Source: Aliarcobacter cryaerophilus
GTDB taxonomy: Bacteria; Campylobacterota; Campylobacteria; Campylobacterales; Arcobacteraceae
NCBI RefSeq assembly: GCF_014352935.1
Contig: NZ_CP060694.1
Span: 1,956,389 to 2,020,388, forward strand
Direction of reading: 5' to 3'
DNA: 64,000 nt
Shown: positions 1 to 8,017 of the stretch, one piece after another
Position numbering within the stretch: position 1 is the first letter of the stretch
How the letters are laid out: each line of letters starts with the position of its first letter
Made by a program: the position numbers and the translations under genes
Notes under the pieces: generated by a model
The model's input: only the letters and a program-made list of their open reading frames with translations
Told to the model about the DNA's origin: nothing
Databases searched by the model: none

Positions 1-683
1 TTCATATAGGGGAGCGAGATTGTTCACTTCAAAGAAGACACCAAAAAGTAATAGAAGAGTCACCTGCAATTTTACTAAATGAAGAGACAAGACAAAAACT
101 TCTGGATGTTGCAGTTAAAGCAACTAAATATTTGAAATATGAAGGTGCTGGAACTTTTGAATTTTTAGCAGATGATCAACAAAATATTTATTTTATGGAG
201 ATGAATACAAGACTTCAAGTTGAGCATCCAGTTTCTGAAATGGTTTCAGGTCTTGATATTATTGAGTGGATGATTAAAGTTGCCGAAGGTGAAAAACTTC
301 CTTCTCAAGATACAATCAAATTTAGAGGTCATGCAATAGAGTGTAGAATTACAGCTGAAGATCCAAATACATTTTTACCATGTCCTGGAAAAATAACTCA
401 ATGGATGGTTCCAGGAGGAAGAAATGTAAGAGTAGATTCACATATCTATACAAACTATATAGTTCCACCACATTATGACTCAATGATTGGAAAACTAATA
501 GTTTGGGGAAGAGATAGAGAAAAAGCTATTAATATAATGAAAAGAGCTTTAAGTGAATTTGAGGTTGAAGGAATTAAAACTAATATTCCATTTCATAAAA
601 AAATGATGGAAAACAAAGATTTCATAAGCAATAATTACGATACAAAATATCTTGAAAACTACAAAGGTCTTGATAGTATCTAA
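1..683 (+). CDS. accC: Biotin carboxylase subunit of acetyl-CoA carboxylase, C-terminal part
   Basis: This is the 3' part of a biotin carboxylase, which carboxylates the biotin carried on AccB using ATP and bicarbonate in the first step of fatty acid synthesis. The reading frame is open from base 3, so the gene starts before the window. The visible part begins in the conserved HIGERDCSLQRRHQK segment. The ATP-grasp metal and substrate motif EMNTRLQVEHPVSE follows near bases 200-240, then the C-terminal carboxylase domain with HAIECRITAEDP and PPHYDSMIGKLIVWG. The first in-frame ATG (base 132) lies inside the conserved domain and is not a real start. The gene ends with a normal stop, followed by a hairpin. 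In bacteria accB usually lies next to accC; it is not visible here and may lie upstream. Confidence 0.96.
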   Translation, partial: HIGERDCSLQRRHQKVIEESPAILLNEETRQKLLDVAVKATKYLKYEGAGTFEFLADDQQNIYFMEMNTRLQVEHPVSEMVSGLDIIEWMIKVAEGEKLPSQDTIKFRGHAIECRITAEDPNTFLPCPGKITQWMVPGGRNVRVDSHIYTNYIVPPHYDSMIGKLIVWGRDREKAINIMKRALSEFEVEGIKTNIPFHKKMMENKDFISNNYDTKYLENYKGLDSI

Positions 684-694
684 ATATTTGGTCT

Positions 695-720
695 TTTAAG
701 AAAGAGAAATCTTTCTTAAA
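695..720 (+). terminator. Hairpin after accC
   Basis: An 11-bp perfect inverted repeat (695-705 and 710-720) is closed by a GAAA loop. It lies 12 bases after the accC stop. The downstream run is A/T-rich but not a clean T tract, so it may act as a weak terminator or as a 3'-end stabiliser. Confidence 0.55.
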
Positions 721-902
721 GCTAAATCTAATAATATTTTAGATAAACTCCGCAGATTTATACACATTTATATGCCTATCTTTTTTTAAGATTTAGTAAT
801 TTTATACTAAAAACTTACATATTTTTTATATTTGATTATCCATTATAGGAAGGTTTTTTAATATAAGAGTGTATATTCACTATATATACTTAAGGATAAA
901 AA

Positions 903-2435
903 GTGACTTTTCAAGACTTTAAATTTAAAGAAAATTTACAAAAAGCAATCGATGAAGCTGGTTTTAAAGAACCAAGTCCAATACAAATAGATGCAATTCC
1001 ACATATACTTTTAGGAAAAGATATAGTTGGTCAAGCACATACAGGTACTGGTAAAACAGCAGCATTTGGTTTACCAGTTTTAAATCAATTAACAGGGAAA
1101 AATGCAGAAGCAGTTGTAATAGTTCCTACAAGAGAATTAGCAATGCAAGTAAGCGATGAATTATTCAAATTTGGAAAATTTCTAGGAATTAACACAGCAA
1201 CTGTTTATGGTGGACAATCTTACTCAAGACAACTAAAATTAATAGAAACAGCAAGCGTTATAGTAGCAACTCCTGGAAGATTTTTAGATTTATTAAAAAA
1301 TGAACATATAAAAATTAAACCAAAATTTGTAATCCTAGATGAAGCTGATGAAATGCTTGATATGGGATTTTTAGATGATATTAAAGATATTTTCACATAT
1401 CTTCCAGAAGATAGACAAACTCTACTTTTCTCAGCAACAATGCCTACAGCTATTAAAAATCTAGCAAAAACAATTTTAAAAGAGCCAGAATTTGTAACAA
1501 TTACAAAATCTGATGTTACAAATAAAAATATTACTCAAACTTTCTATGTAGTAGATGAAAAAGAAAGAGATGATGCATTAATTAGACTTTTTGATTATAA
1601 AAATCCAAAAAAATCTATTATATTTTGTAGAACAAAAAAAGATGTTGATAGATTATCTACATTTTTATTATCTCAAGGTTTTATGGCTAAATCATTACAT
1701 GGTGATATGGAACAAAAACAAAGAGAAGAAGCTATAAAAGCATTTAAAACATCAAAACTTGAAATACTAATTGCAACAGACGTTGCAGCAAGAGGACTTG
1801 ATGTAAATGATGTAACTCACGTATTTAACTATCATTTACCTTTTGATGGTGAATCATATGTTCACAGAATTGGAAGAACTGGAAGAGCAGGAAAAGATGG
1901 AATGGCTATTTCAATTGTAACACCTCATGAGTTTAGAACTCTTCAAAGAATTGAAAAAACAATTGGTGCAAAATTAGAATCAAAAGTTGTTCCAAATATT
2001 TCAACTGTTAAGCAGAAAAAAATAGATGAGCTTAAACAATCTATCTTAGATCAAGAGATAAAAGATTATGCAATAACGATTGTTGAAGAGCTAAAAGAAG
2101 AGTTTGATATTTCAACAATTGCATTTAAACTAGCTTCAATTATTGCTTCTAAAACTTATGTAAAAGGAAATAATCACATAGGAAAAAGCGAAAGTGATAT
2201 AAGCAGACTAATCGAAAATATGTTAAGAAATAGTGATAGAGGTGATGATAGAAGAGGACCTTCAAGAGGAAGAGGAAGAAGTGGTGGTGGACAAAGAAGA
2301 GATTCTGGTTCAAGAGATGATAGAGGTGGACAAAGAAGACCATCAACATCAAGAAGTAGAAGTAGCTCATCTAATTCAAATAAAGATTCATCTGACAAAC
2401 CAGCAAGAAGCTCAAGACCTAGAAGAAGAGATTAA
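903..2435 (+). CDS. deaD: DEAD-box ATP-dependent RNA helicase
   Basis: This is a 510-residue cytoplasmic RNA helicase of the DEAD family, which unwinds short RNA duplexes in ribosome assembly, mRNA decay or cold adaptation. Visible motifs are the Q-motif region (PSPIQIDAIP, about 24-33), Walker A AHTGTGKT (45-52), PTREL (75-79), the DEAD box (146-149), SAT, and HRIGRTGRAGK in the second RecA domain. After residue 440 the tail is an Arg/Gly/Ser-rich RNA-binding extension, whose repetitive codons create long antisense shadow frames. The start is a GTG preceded by AAGGATAAAAA. The next gene is a cold-shock protein, which fits a role at low temperature. The choice between DeaD/CsdA and RhlE type is uncertain, so the symbol is tentative. 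Confidence 0.93.
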   Translation: MTFQDFKFKENLQKAIDEAGFKEPSPIQIDAIPHILLGKDIVGQAHTGTGKTAAFGLPVLNQLTGKNAEAVVIVPTRELAMQVSDELFKFGKFLGINTATVYGGQSYSRQLKLIETASVIVATPGRFLDLLKNEHIKIKPKFVILDEADEMLDMGFLDDIKDIFTYLPEDRQTLLFSATMPTAIKNLAKTILKEPEFVTITKSDVTNKNITQTFYVVDEKERDDALIRLFDYKNPKKSIIFCRTKKDVDRLSTFLLSQGFMAKSLHGDMEQKQREEAIKAFKTSKLEILIATDVAARGLDVNDVTHVFNYHLPFDGESYVHRIGRTGRAGKDGMAISIVTPHEFRTLQRIEKTIGAKLESKVVPNISTVKQKKIDELKQSILDQEIKDYAITIVEELKEEFDISTIAFKLASIIASKTYVKGNNHIGKSESDISRLIENMLRNSDRGDDRRGPSRGRGRSGGGQRRDSGSRDDRGGQRRPSTSRSRSSSSNSNKDSSDKPARSSRPRRRD

Positions 2436-2862
2436 TTCTAAAAAGTTATTTCTTCATACTTATTTTCTTGCACTTAGGATTTTTAGAAGTATGTAACTTT
2501 ATGATTATATGAAGAAAACTAGTAGAAATAAAGATATAAAAATTTAGAGAAAATTATTCAATTTCATAGAATTTACACTAAAAAATAGTTAAATTCTATG
2601 TATAAAAGTTTTGTAAATATTTATTTAATCGTATAATATAAATAAATTTAAAAATATTGTAAAATAGCTTGCTTTTATATTTTTATTCAGTTAGAATACT
2701 CGCCTTGAAGATGATTTAGGGTTTTTGACTACATCTTTTGTTTGCTTTTATTGATAACTACAAGAAATTGATACTAACTTACTTAATACAAATTAAAACT
2801 CCACTTTAACTTTATAGATTACTTTTTAATTAAAGTAGAAAAATAAATTAAAAGGAAATGCC
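2436..2862 (+). other. Long intergenic region: csp leader with paired repeats
   Basis: This 427-base gap between the helicase and the cold-shock gene shows no convincing ORF. It holds two inverted repeats. The first has 10-bp arms at 2449-2458 and 2508-2517, with CATACTT/AAGTATG also pairing inside it. The second is a perfect 10-bp repeat at 2565-2574 and 2591-2600 with a 16-base loop. A TATAAT at 2632-2637 is a possible -10 box, which would give a cspA leader of about 220 bases. Long structured leaders are known for cspA mRNAs in other bacteria; that this one acts as a temperature sensor is inference. Confidence 0.4.
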
Positions 2863-3081
2863 ATGGCAGATCAAAATATTGGAACAGTAAAATGGTTCAA
2901 CTCAGAAAAAGGTTTTGGATTTATTCAAATAGAAAATGGAAATGATGAATTTTTCATTCACCACAGTGAAATTCAAAGTTCAGGATATGGAAGAGTATCT
3001 TTAGATGAAGGACAAAGAGTATCTTTCGAAATTGGAAGAAATGAAAAAGGTCCTCAAGCAAAAAACGTTAGATCAATATAA
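2863..3081 (+). CDS. cspA: Cold-shock domain protein (CspA family)
   Basis: This is a 72-residue single cold-shock domain protein, an OB-fold RNA chaperone that binds single-stranded nucleic acid. The RNP1-like motif KGFGFIQ (about 16-22) and the RNP2-like motif EFFIHHSEI (about 29-37) are both visible, preceded by the family opening [14 protein letters not shown]. The ATG has a good AAAAGGAAATGCC ribosome site. The length matches the family (65-75 residues). It lies downstream of a DEAD-box helicase and behind a long AT-rich leader. Expression on cold shock is likely but inferred. Confidence 0.95.
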   Translation: MADQNIGTVKWFNSEKGFGFIQIENGNDEFFIHHSEIQSSGYGRVSLDEGQRVSFEIGRNEKGPQAKNVRSI

Positions 3082-3094
3082 CTTTTTTAAAATC

Positions 3095-3129
3095 AGATTT
3101 TTTCTAGGCTATCTAGCTTAGAAAAATCT
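3095..3129 (+). terminator. Hairpin after cspA
   Basis: An inverted repeat of about 11 bp (3095-3106 with 3119-3129) has an AT-rich stem and a 12-base loop, and sits 14 bases after the cspA stop. No clear T tract follows, so termination is plausible but not certain. Confidence 0.45.
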
Positions 3130-3216
3130 AATTCACTTAAAACTAATATAACTACAACAAATTATAATCAACTATATAAAATAGTTAAACATCAAAAAAA
3201 ATTATAAAAGAGAGAA

Positions 3217-3375
3217 ATGTCAATAACAAAAATAAATTTATCAATAAAACAGTCAGTTTTATTAAGACTTATAAAAAATGGAGAGTCTCTAGAAGATGCT
3301 TCCTCAAAAGCTGGATTATGTATTAATCTTGCAAAAAATTATTTAAAACCAAAAAATCCATTTGCAATATATTAA
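3217..3375 (+). CDS. Small protein of unknown function, 52 residues
   Basis: An ATG at 3217 preceded by AAAAGAGAG opens a 52-codon frame. The product begins MSITKINLSIKQSVLLRL. Its middle part (about 15-43), with alternating hydrophobic residues and EDASSKAGL, resembles a helix-turn-helix of the kind found in small DNA-binding proteins. No family could be named. It lies on the same strand as cspA and the next small ORF and may be co-transcribed. The good ribosome site is the main reason for calling it; it could still be spurious. Confidence 0.4.
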   Translation: MSITKINLSIKQSVLLRLIKNGESLEDASSKAGLCINLAKNYLKPKNPFAIY

Positions 3376-3510
3376 GTTTAGAATTAGCAATAATTAATAT
3401 ATTCAGATACAATCACAACAATAAAACTTTTAGAATAAAAATGAATTAATAGCGATTTTTCTTCGATTACTTCTTTAACGATTATTATACATAATTTAAA
3501 AGGTTAATAA

Positions 3511-3705
3511 ATGGGAATAATTGAAGATTACTTAATAAAGAAATATAATACTAATATGTTGATAAAAGAATATGCAATGCTTGAATTGCAGATTGACAAA
3601 TTACCAAAATATTTTGATAAACAAAGATTTATTTCTACAACAGAAATAGAAAAACTAATAAATTCTGAATCTAAAAAAGGAAAATTAAATCTTAATATTA
3701 TTTAA
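3511..3705 (+). CDS. Small hypothetical protein, 64 residues
   Basis: This is a 64-residue, charged, mostly helical-looking protein beginning MGIIEDYLIKKYNTNML. AAAAGG lies eight bases before the ATG and supports the start. There is no signal peptide, membrane segment or cysteine motif. It lies between the cspA region and the phosphate transporter gene, in an otherwise sparse 600-base stretch. I do not recognise the family; the call rests on the ribosome site and codon use like that of neighbouring genes. Confidence 0.5.
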   Translation: MGIIEDYLIKKYNTNMLIKEYAMLELQIDKLPKYFDKQRFISTTEIEKLINSESKKGKLNLNII

Positions 3706-3815
3706 TGTTAAGGTATAATTTATCTTCTTTTCATTTTTACTTATAACTAAACTTTAAATAAGATTAATTAAACTATAATGACTTCATTACAATTTAGTTA
3801 CATAAGGAAAATAAT

Positions 3816-5399
3816 ATGGATATTAAGACCATAAAAACCATAGAAAGTGCCACCGAAAAATCTATCTCAAGCTTTGCAAAATTATCTCTCTCTTTGCTAT
3901 TTTTATTAGCTGTATTTCTTTGGACATATTCATCTCACGGTAAAGTACCTGATAATACTTTTTTAATAATTGGTGCTATTTTTGGGGCTTACATGGCTTT
4001 AAATATTGGAGCAAATGATGTCGCAAATAATGTAGGACCATCAGTTGGAGCAAAAGCTTTAACCTTAACAGGTGCAATTATAATAGCAGGAATATTTGAA
4101 AGTGCTGGAGCAATTATAGCAGGAGGTGATGTTGTAAATACAATCAAAAGTGGAATTATAGACCCAAATTTAATTGCAGATAAAAATTCATTTATTTGGG
4201 CTATGACAGCTGGACTTCTTGCTGGTGCTGTTTGGTTAAATTTTGCAACATCTATTGGAGCACCAGTTTCAACAACACATGCAATAGTTGGTGGAGTAAT
4301 GGGAGCTGGAATTGCGAGTGCTGGTTTTTCTATATTAAATTGGGGAAGTTTATTTGAAATTGCATCTTCGTGGATTATATCTCCTTTACTAGGTGGTATT
4401 GTTGCAGCTGGTTTCTTATATTTCATAAAAAAACAGATTGTTTACAAAGAGAATATGCTTGAACAAGCGCAAAAATTTGTTCCTATTTTAATTGCAATAA
4501 TGACTTGGGCATTTACAACTTATCTTATTCTAAAAGGTTTAAAACAGTTAATAAATATAGGATTTTATAGTGCTTCAGGAATAAGTATTTTATTTGCTAT
4601 TGTAGCTTATTATCTTACTAAAAATAGTATTGAAAAGAATTTATCAAATTTAACAAATGATAGATCAAGTGTTAATAAACTTTTTACTCCTGCTTTAATA
4701 TTTGGTGCAGCACTATTATCATTTGCACATGGTGCTAATGATGTTTCAAATGCAATTGGTCCACTTGCAGCTATAAATGATGCAATTATGCATGGAGGTA
4801 CAAGTGTACAAGCATCTGTACCATTTTGGATTATGTTTGTTGGTGCTATAGGAATTGTAATTGGATTGGTATTATATGGACCAAGACTTATAAAAACTGT
4901 TGGTAGTGAAATTACAGAGCTTGACCAGATGAGAGCATTTTCTGTAGCTATGGCAACAGCTGTAACAGTTATTCTTGCAAGTCAACTGGGACTTCCTGTT
5001 TCTTCTACTCATATTGCAATTGGTGGTGTATTTGGTGTTGGTTTTTTAAGAGAAGCTCTTGATATGAGTGAGAAAAATTATGTTCAAGATATTAGAGAGA
5101 AATTTAAAAAACATAAAAAAGAACTTGAAAAGGCTCAAGCAGATTTAGCTAAACTTGAAGCTATTAAAGATAAAAATAAATCTACATATATAAAAATTGT
5201 TGAGTTATTTAAAAAAATCGATGAAATAGAAGATTTAGTAAAACAAGAGAAAAAAGATTTTAAAGAGGCAAAAGGTACTAAGTATGTAAAAAGAGATGCC
5301 GTAAAGAAGATTATTGCTGCTTGGATTATTACAGTTCCTACTTCTGCACTATTGGCTGCAGGAATTTATTATATGATTAAAGGTATAGTTGCAGTATAA
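3816..5399 (+). CDS. pit: Inorganic phosphate transporter, PiT family
   Basis: This is a 527-residue polytopic inner-membrane protein of the PiT family, which imports phosphate, often as a metal-phosphate complex, using the proton or sodium gradient. Both copies of the family signature are visible: NIGANDVANNVGPSVGAKAL near residues 62-81 and HGANDVSNAIGPLAAI near 305-320, each followed by a GxPVSSTH-type motif (GAPVSTTHA and GLPVSSTHI). A charged, coiled-coil-like loop (about 420-490, rich in Lys and Glu) separates the last membrane helices, as in many epsilonproteobacterial homologues. ACATAAGGAAAATAAT precedes the ATG. The stop codon is built into the stem of a strong terminator, so the gene is probably transcribed alone. 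Confidence 0.95.
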   Translation: MDIKTIKTIESATEKSISSFAKLSLSLLFLLAVFLWTYSSHGKVPDNTFLIIGAIFGAYMALNIGANDVANNVGPSVGAKALTLTGAIIIAGIFESAGAIIAGGDVVNTIKSGIIDPNLIADKNSFIWAMTAGLLAGAVWLNFATSIGAPVSTTHAIVGGVMGAGIASAGFSILNWGSLFEIASSWIISPLLGGIVAAGFLYFIKKQIVYKENMLEQAQKFVPILIAIMTWAFTTYLILKGLKQLINIGFYSASGISILFAIVAYYLTKNSIEKNLSNLTNDRSSVNKLFTPALIFGAALLSFAHGANDVSNAIGPLAAINDAIMHGGTSVQASVPFWIMFVGAIGIVIGLVLYGPRLIKTVGSEITELDQMRAFSVAMATAVTVILASQLGLPVSSTHIAIGGVFGVGFLREALDMSEKNYVQDIREKFKKHKKELEKAQADLAKLEAIKDKNKSTYIKIVELFKKIDEIEDLVKQEKKDFKEAKGTKYVKRDAVKKIIAAWIITVPTSALLAAGIYYMIKGIVAV

Positions 5400-5432
5400 G
5401 TAGAGTTTTCTACTTATACTATATTTTTTTTT
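5393..5432 (+). terminator. Rho-independent terminator overlapping the pit stop codon
   Basis: A perfect 12-bp stem (5393-5404 with 5409-5420) with a GTTT loop is followed by a long T tract (5424-5432). The pit TAA stop lies inside the left arm. The next gene begins only about 12 bases after the T tract, so little room is left for a separate promoter. Confidence 0.9.
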
Positions 5433-5443
5433 AGGATTTTCAA

Positions 5444-6358
5444 ATAGAAGCTATTCTTTCAGTTCTTCCAATATATTTTTTTATATTTTTAGGTTTTATT
5501 GCAAAAAAAAATTTAAAAACACAAATAGATGAGAAGACTTTAGTCTTATTATCACTATATTTTCTTCAACCAATTATGATTTTTTGGGGATTAACAAAAG
5601 AACCAATTAATTACGAATTTGTATTATCTCCAATATTTTTTCTTATTTGTATGGGTTCAACTCTACTTTTAATGCTTTTATACTCAAAATTTTTATTCTC
5701 TTCAAAAACAGACGAAAATATATTTTTAGCAACAGCATTAATAGGAAATACAGGAAATTTAGGAATCCCTCTAGGAATTGCTTTATTTGGTGTTGAATCA
5801 GTTCCTTATACAAGTATTATTAATATTGCAAATATCTTTTTTATGTACACAATATCTATATACTTTTTTGCAAGAGATAAGTTTAATTTTAAAGAGTCAA
5901 TAAAATCAATATTTAAAATTCCAGTTATCTGGTTTGCAATTTTTGCTTTAGCTTTTAACTATTTTGAGTTTAAAATCCCAAAAGAGTTTGATTTTGCATT
6001 ACAAATGGGAGCTTATACATCTTTAACTCTTCAATTGATAATTTTTGGGACTTATTTATACAGTGTAAAAGTCAAAACTATCCCTTGGAAACTATCATTA
6101 CAGATAAGTTTTGCAAAGCATATTTTACTACCAATAATCGGTATTATAGTAGTTGTTAATTTTACAAATTTTAATCCTATGATTGCGTCAATTTTAGTTA
6201 TGGAATTAATGATGCCACTAGCAGTTAATAATGTAAATTTTTCTGTAGTATACAATACAAAACCAACTGATGTAGCAGCTACAATTTTAGTATCATCTGC
6301 AATTTTTATAGCAATTCTTCATTTTTATATTGAAATAATTGATTATTTTATAGGATAA
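5444..6358 (+). CDS. AEC-family (auxin efflux carrier-like) permease, apparent ATA start
   Basis: This is a membrane transporter of the AEC family, whose bacterial members export or exchange small organic acids or unknown solutes. The frame shows about ten hydrophobic segments and the family pattern LIGNTGNLGIPLGIALFG. Homology to family N-termini clearly begins before the first ATG (5576): in-frame codons from 5444 encode EAILSVLPIYFFIFLGFIA, the expected first helix. The frame is closed by TAG at 5432 and contains no ATG, GTG, TTG or CTG before 5576. An AGGA at 5433-5436 sits seven bases before ATA at 5444, making ATA the best-placed start (304 residues, normal for the family). It directly follows the pit terminator and ends 3 bases before the next gene. 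A sequence error at the start codon is the main alternative. Confidence 0.8.
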   Translation: MEAILSVLPIYFFIFLGFIAKKNLKTQIDEKTLVLLSLYFLQPIMIFWGLTKEPINYEFVLSPIFFLICMGSTLLLMLLYSKFLFSSKTDENIFLATALIGNTGNLGIPLGIALFGVESVPYTSIINIANIFFMYTISIYFFARDKFNFKESIKSIFKIPVIWFAIFALAFNYFEFKIPKEFDFALQMGAYTSLTLQLIIFGTYLYSVKVKTIPWKLSLQISFAKHILLPIIGIIVVVNFTNFNPMIASILVMELMMPLAVNNVNFSVVYNTKPTDVAATILVSSAIFIAILHFYIEIIDYFIG

Positions 6359-6361
6359 AAT

Positions 6362-7954
6362 ATGAAAAAATATAATTTTGAAGATTTAACTATATATTTT
6401 GAAGGTGAAATATATAAATATGAAGAGTATTTAAGAAGTGATACTGCTGAAATTTTAAAAGATTTATATATAAAATACTCATTTGATTTTGTATCAAAAC
6501 TTGATGGAGTTTTTGCTTTTTGTATCTATGATAAAATAAAAGATCTTTACTTTTGTTCAAGAGATAGATTTGGAAATATTCCATTTTATTACCACATACA
6601 AAATGAAAAATTTATATTTTCAACTTCTATAAAAGATATTCTAAAAGAGCTTCCAAATTTGCCAAAATTAAATAAAATTGCTCTTAGCAAGTATATTCAA
6701 CATTTCTCTACATTTGGTGAAGATACATTTTATTGTGATATTTTTAAGCTTGAAGATAGTTCATATCTGATTTTTGAACCAAAAAAAGATTTAATCAAAA
6801 AGAAATATTATAAAATTAATACATATAAAGCCGTAAACGATGAAAATATAGCTTTAAATGAGTTAGAAGAGCTTTTATACTCCGCAATTGAAAAAAGGCT
6901 TATATCGTCTCCTAGCACACTTTTAAGTGGAGGAGTTGATAGCTCTCTTATATCTTCAATTTATACAAAAATATCTGGTAGAAAAATAGATACTTTTAGT
7001 ATTGGTTATAATGAATACAAAAACTATTGTGAACTTCCATATGCCAAAATTACTTCAAATCATATAAAATCAAATCATCACGAAATAATAATTGATAAAA
7101 AGAACTATATAGATAGTTTTTATAATACTTTAGAGTTTTTTGATGAACCTCATGGAGATAGTGCTGCTGTTCCACTAAATTTTTTATTAAAAAATGTTAA
7201 AGATTTTGGTGTAAATTCACTCCTATCTGGAGAAGGTGCTGATGAGCTTTTTTTTGGTTATGACAACTATGCAAAGTTTTTAAAGTACTATAATTTTGAA
7301 AAATCTTTATCAAAAGAACAAAATGAATTTTTAAATGAAATTATATCAGCTTTGCAAAATAATACAAAAGAGAGTGAATATTTAAGAAGAGTTGTAAAAA
7401 AACAAAATATATATAACTCTTTTGGAGAGATTTTTAATGATATTCAAAAAAGAAAGTTATTTGTAAAAGTTCCAACATTTAAAAGTGAAACACCAAAGCA
7501 AGACTTTGTTGATAATATGAGTTATATTGATTTAAAACTTTGGGTTTCAAATCCTGTTTTAACAAAAGTTTACAAAGTTTCAAAAGAGAACTCTTTGCAA
7601 ATTCATACTCCATTTTTGGATAATGATTTACTTAAATATGTTTTTAGTATTGAAAGTTCAATAAAAATGGGGAATACAAATAAATATTTACTTAAAAAAA
7701 TTGGATCAAAATATATTCCTGAACAAATTATAAATAGAACAAAAAAAGGCTTTAACTCACCTTTTAATGAGTGGCTTCAAGATGAATTTGGAAGCTCTAT
7801 TTTAGATACTATTTTGGAAGTAAATAGACAAACTGGATTTTTTAATGAAAATTATTTAAGACAAATTTATACACTTGCTAGTTCAAATAAATTTAAACAG
7901 CATCTGTACTCACTTTTTGTTTTCTCTTTGTGGTACAAAAAAGTATATCTTTAG
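6362..7954 (+). CDS. Asparagine-synthetase-like protein lacking the glutaminase nucleophile
   Basis: This 530-residue protein is related to class B asparagine synthetases, which adenylate aspartate and amidate it with ammonia released from glutamine. The synthetase half is intact: the PP-loop SGGVDSS near residue 190 and GEGADELFFGY near 293. The N-terminal glutamine amidotransferase domain is shortened. The usual opening MCGI with its catalytic Cys2 and the HRGPD region are absent; the protein begins at the equivalent of the FNGEIYNYEEL segment (here YFEGEIYKYEEYL) and continues through LDGVFAFCIYD and RDRFG. A stop lies just upstream in the same frame, so the missing part is not a start-site mistake. 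It probably uses free ammonia or another amine, or modifies another substrate. Confidence 0.85.
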   Translation: MKKYNFEDLTIYFEGEIYKYEEYLRSDTAEILKDLYIKYSFDFVSKLDGVFAFCIYDKIKDLYFCSRDRFGNIPFYYHIQNEKFIFSTSIKDILKELPNLPKLNKIALSKYIQHFSTFGEDTFYCDIFKLEDSSYLIFEPKKDLIKKKYYKINTYKAVNDENIALNELEELLYSAIEKRLISSPSTLLSGGVDSSLISSIYTKISGRKIDTFSIGYNEYKNYCELPYAKITSNHIKSNHHEIIIDKKNYIDSFYNTLEFFDEPHGDSAAVPLNFLLKNVKDFGVNSLLSGEGADELFFGYDNYAKFLKYYNFEKSLSKEQNEFLNEIISALQNNTKESEYLRRVVKKQNIYNSFGEIFNDIQKRKLFVKVPTFKSETPKQDFVDNMSYIDLKLWVSNPVLTKVYKVSKENSLQIHTPFLDNDLLKYVFSIESSIKMGNTNKYLLKKIGSKYIPEQIINRTKKGFNSPFNEWLQDEFGSSILDTILEVNRQTGFFNENYLRQIYTLASSNKFKQHLYSLFVFSLWYKKVYL

Positions 7955-8017
7955 ATTGTTTATTTAATATATACTAAAGGCTGTTATTCCAATTTGATAT
8001 TCTTGTGCAACCATCTT

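Noticed and set aside
2149..2496. Long antisense and overlapping frames in the helicase tail
   Set aside because: These arise from the repetitive Arg/Gly/Ser codons of the helicase C-terminus; no ribosome sites or family features.
3989..4426. 145-residue ORF opposite the phosphate transporter
   Set aside because: Shadow of the hydrophobic, repeat-rich transporter frame; no independent evidence.
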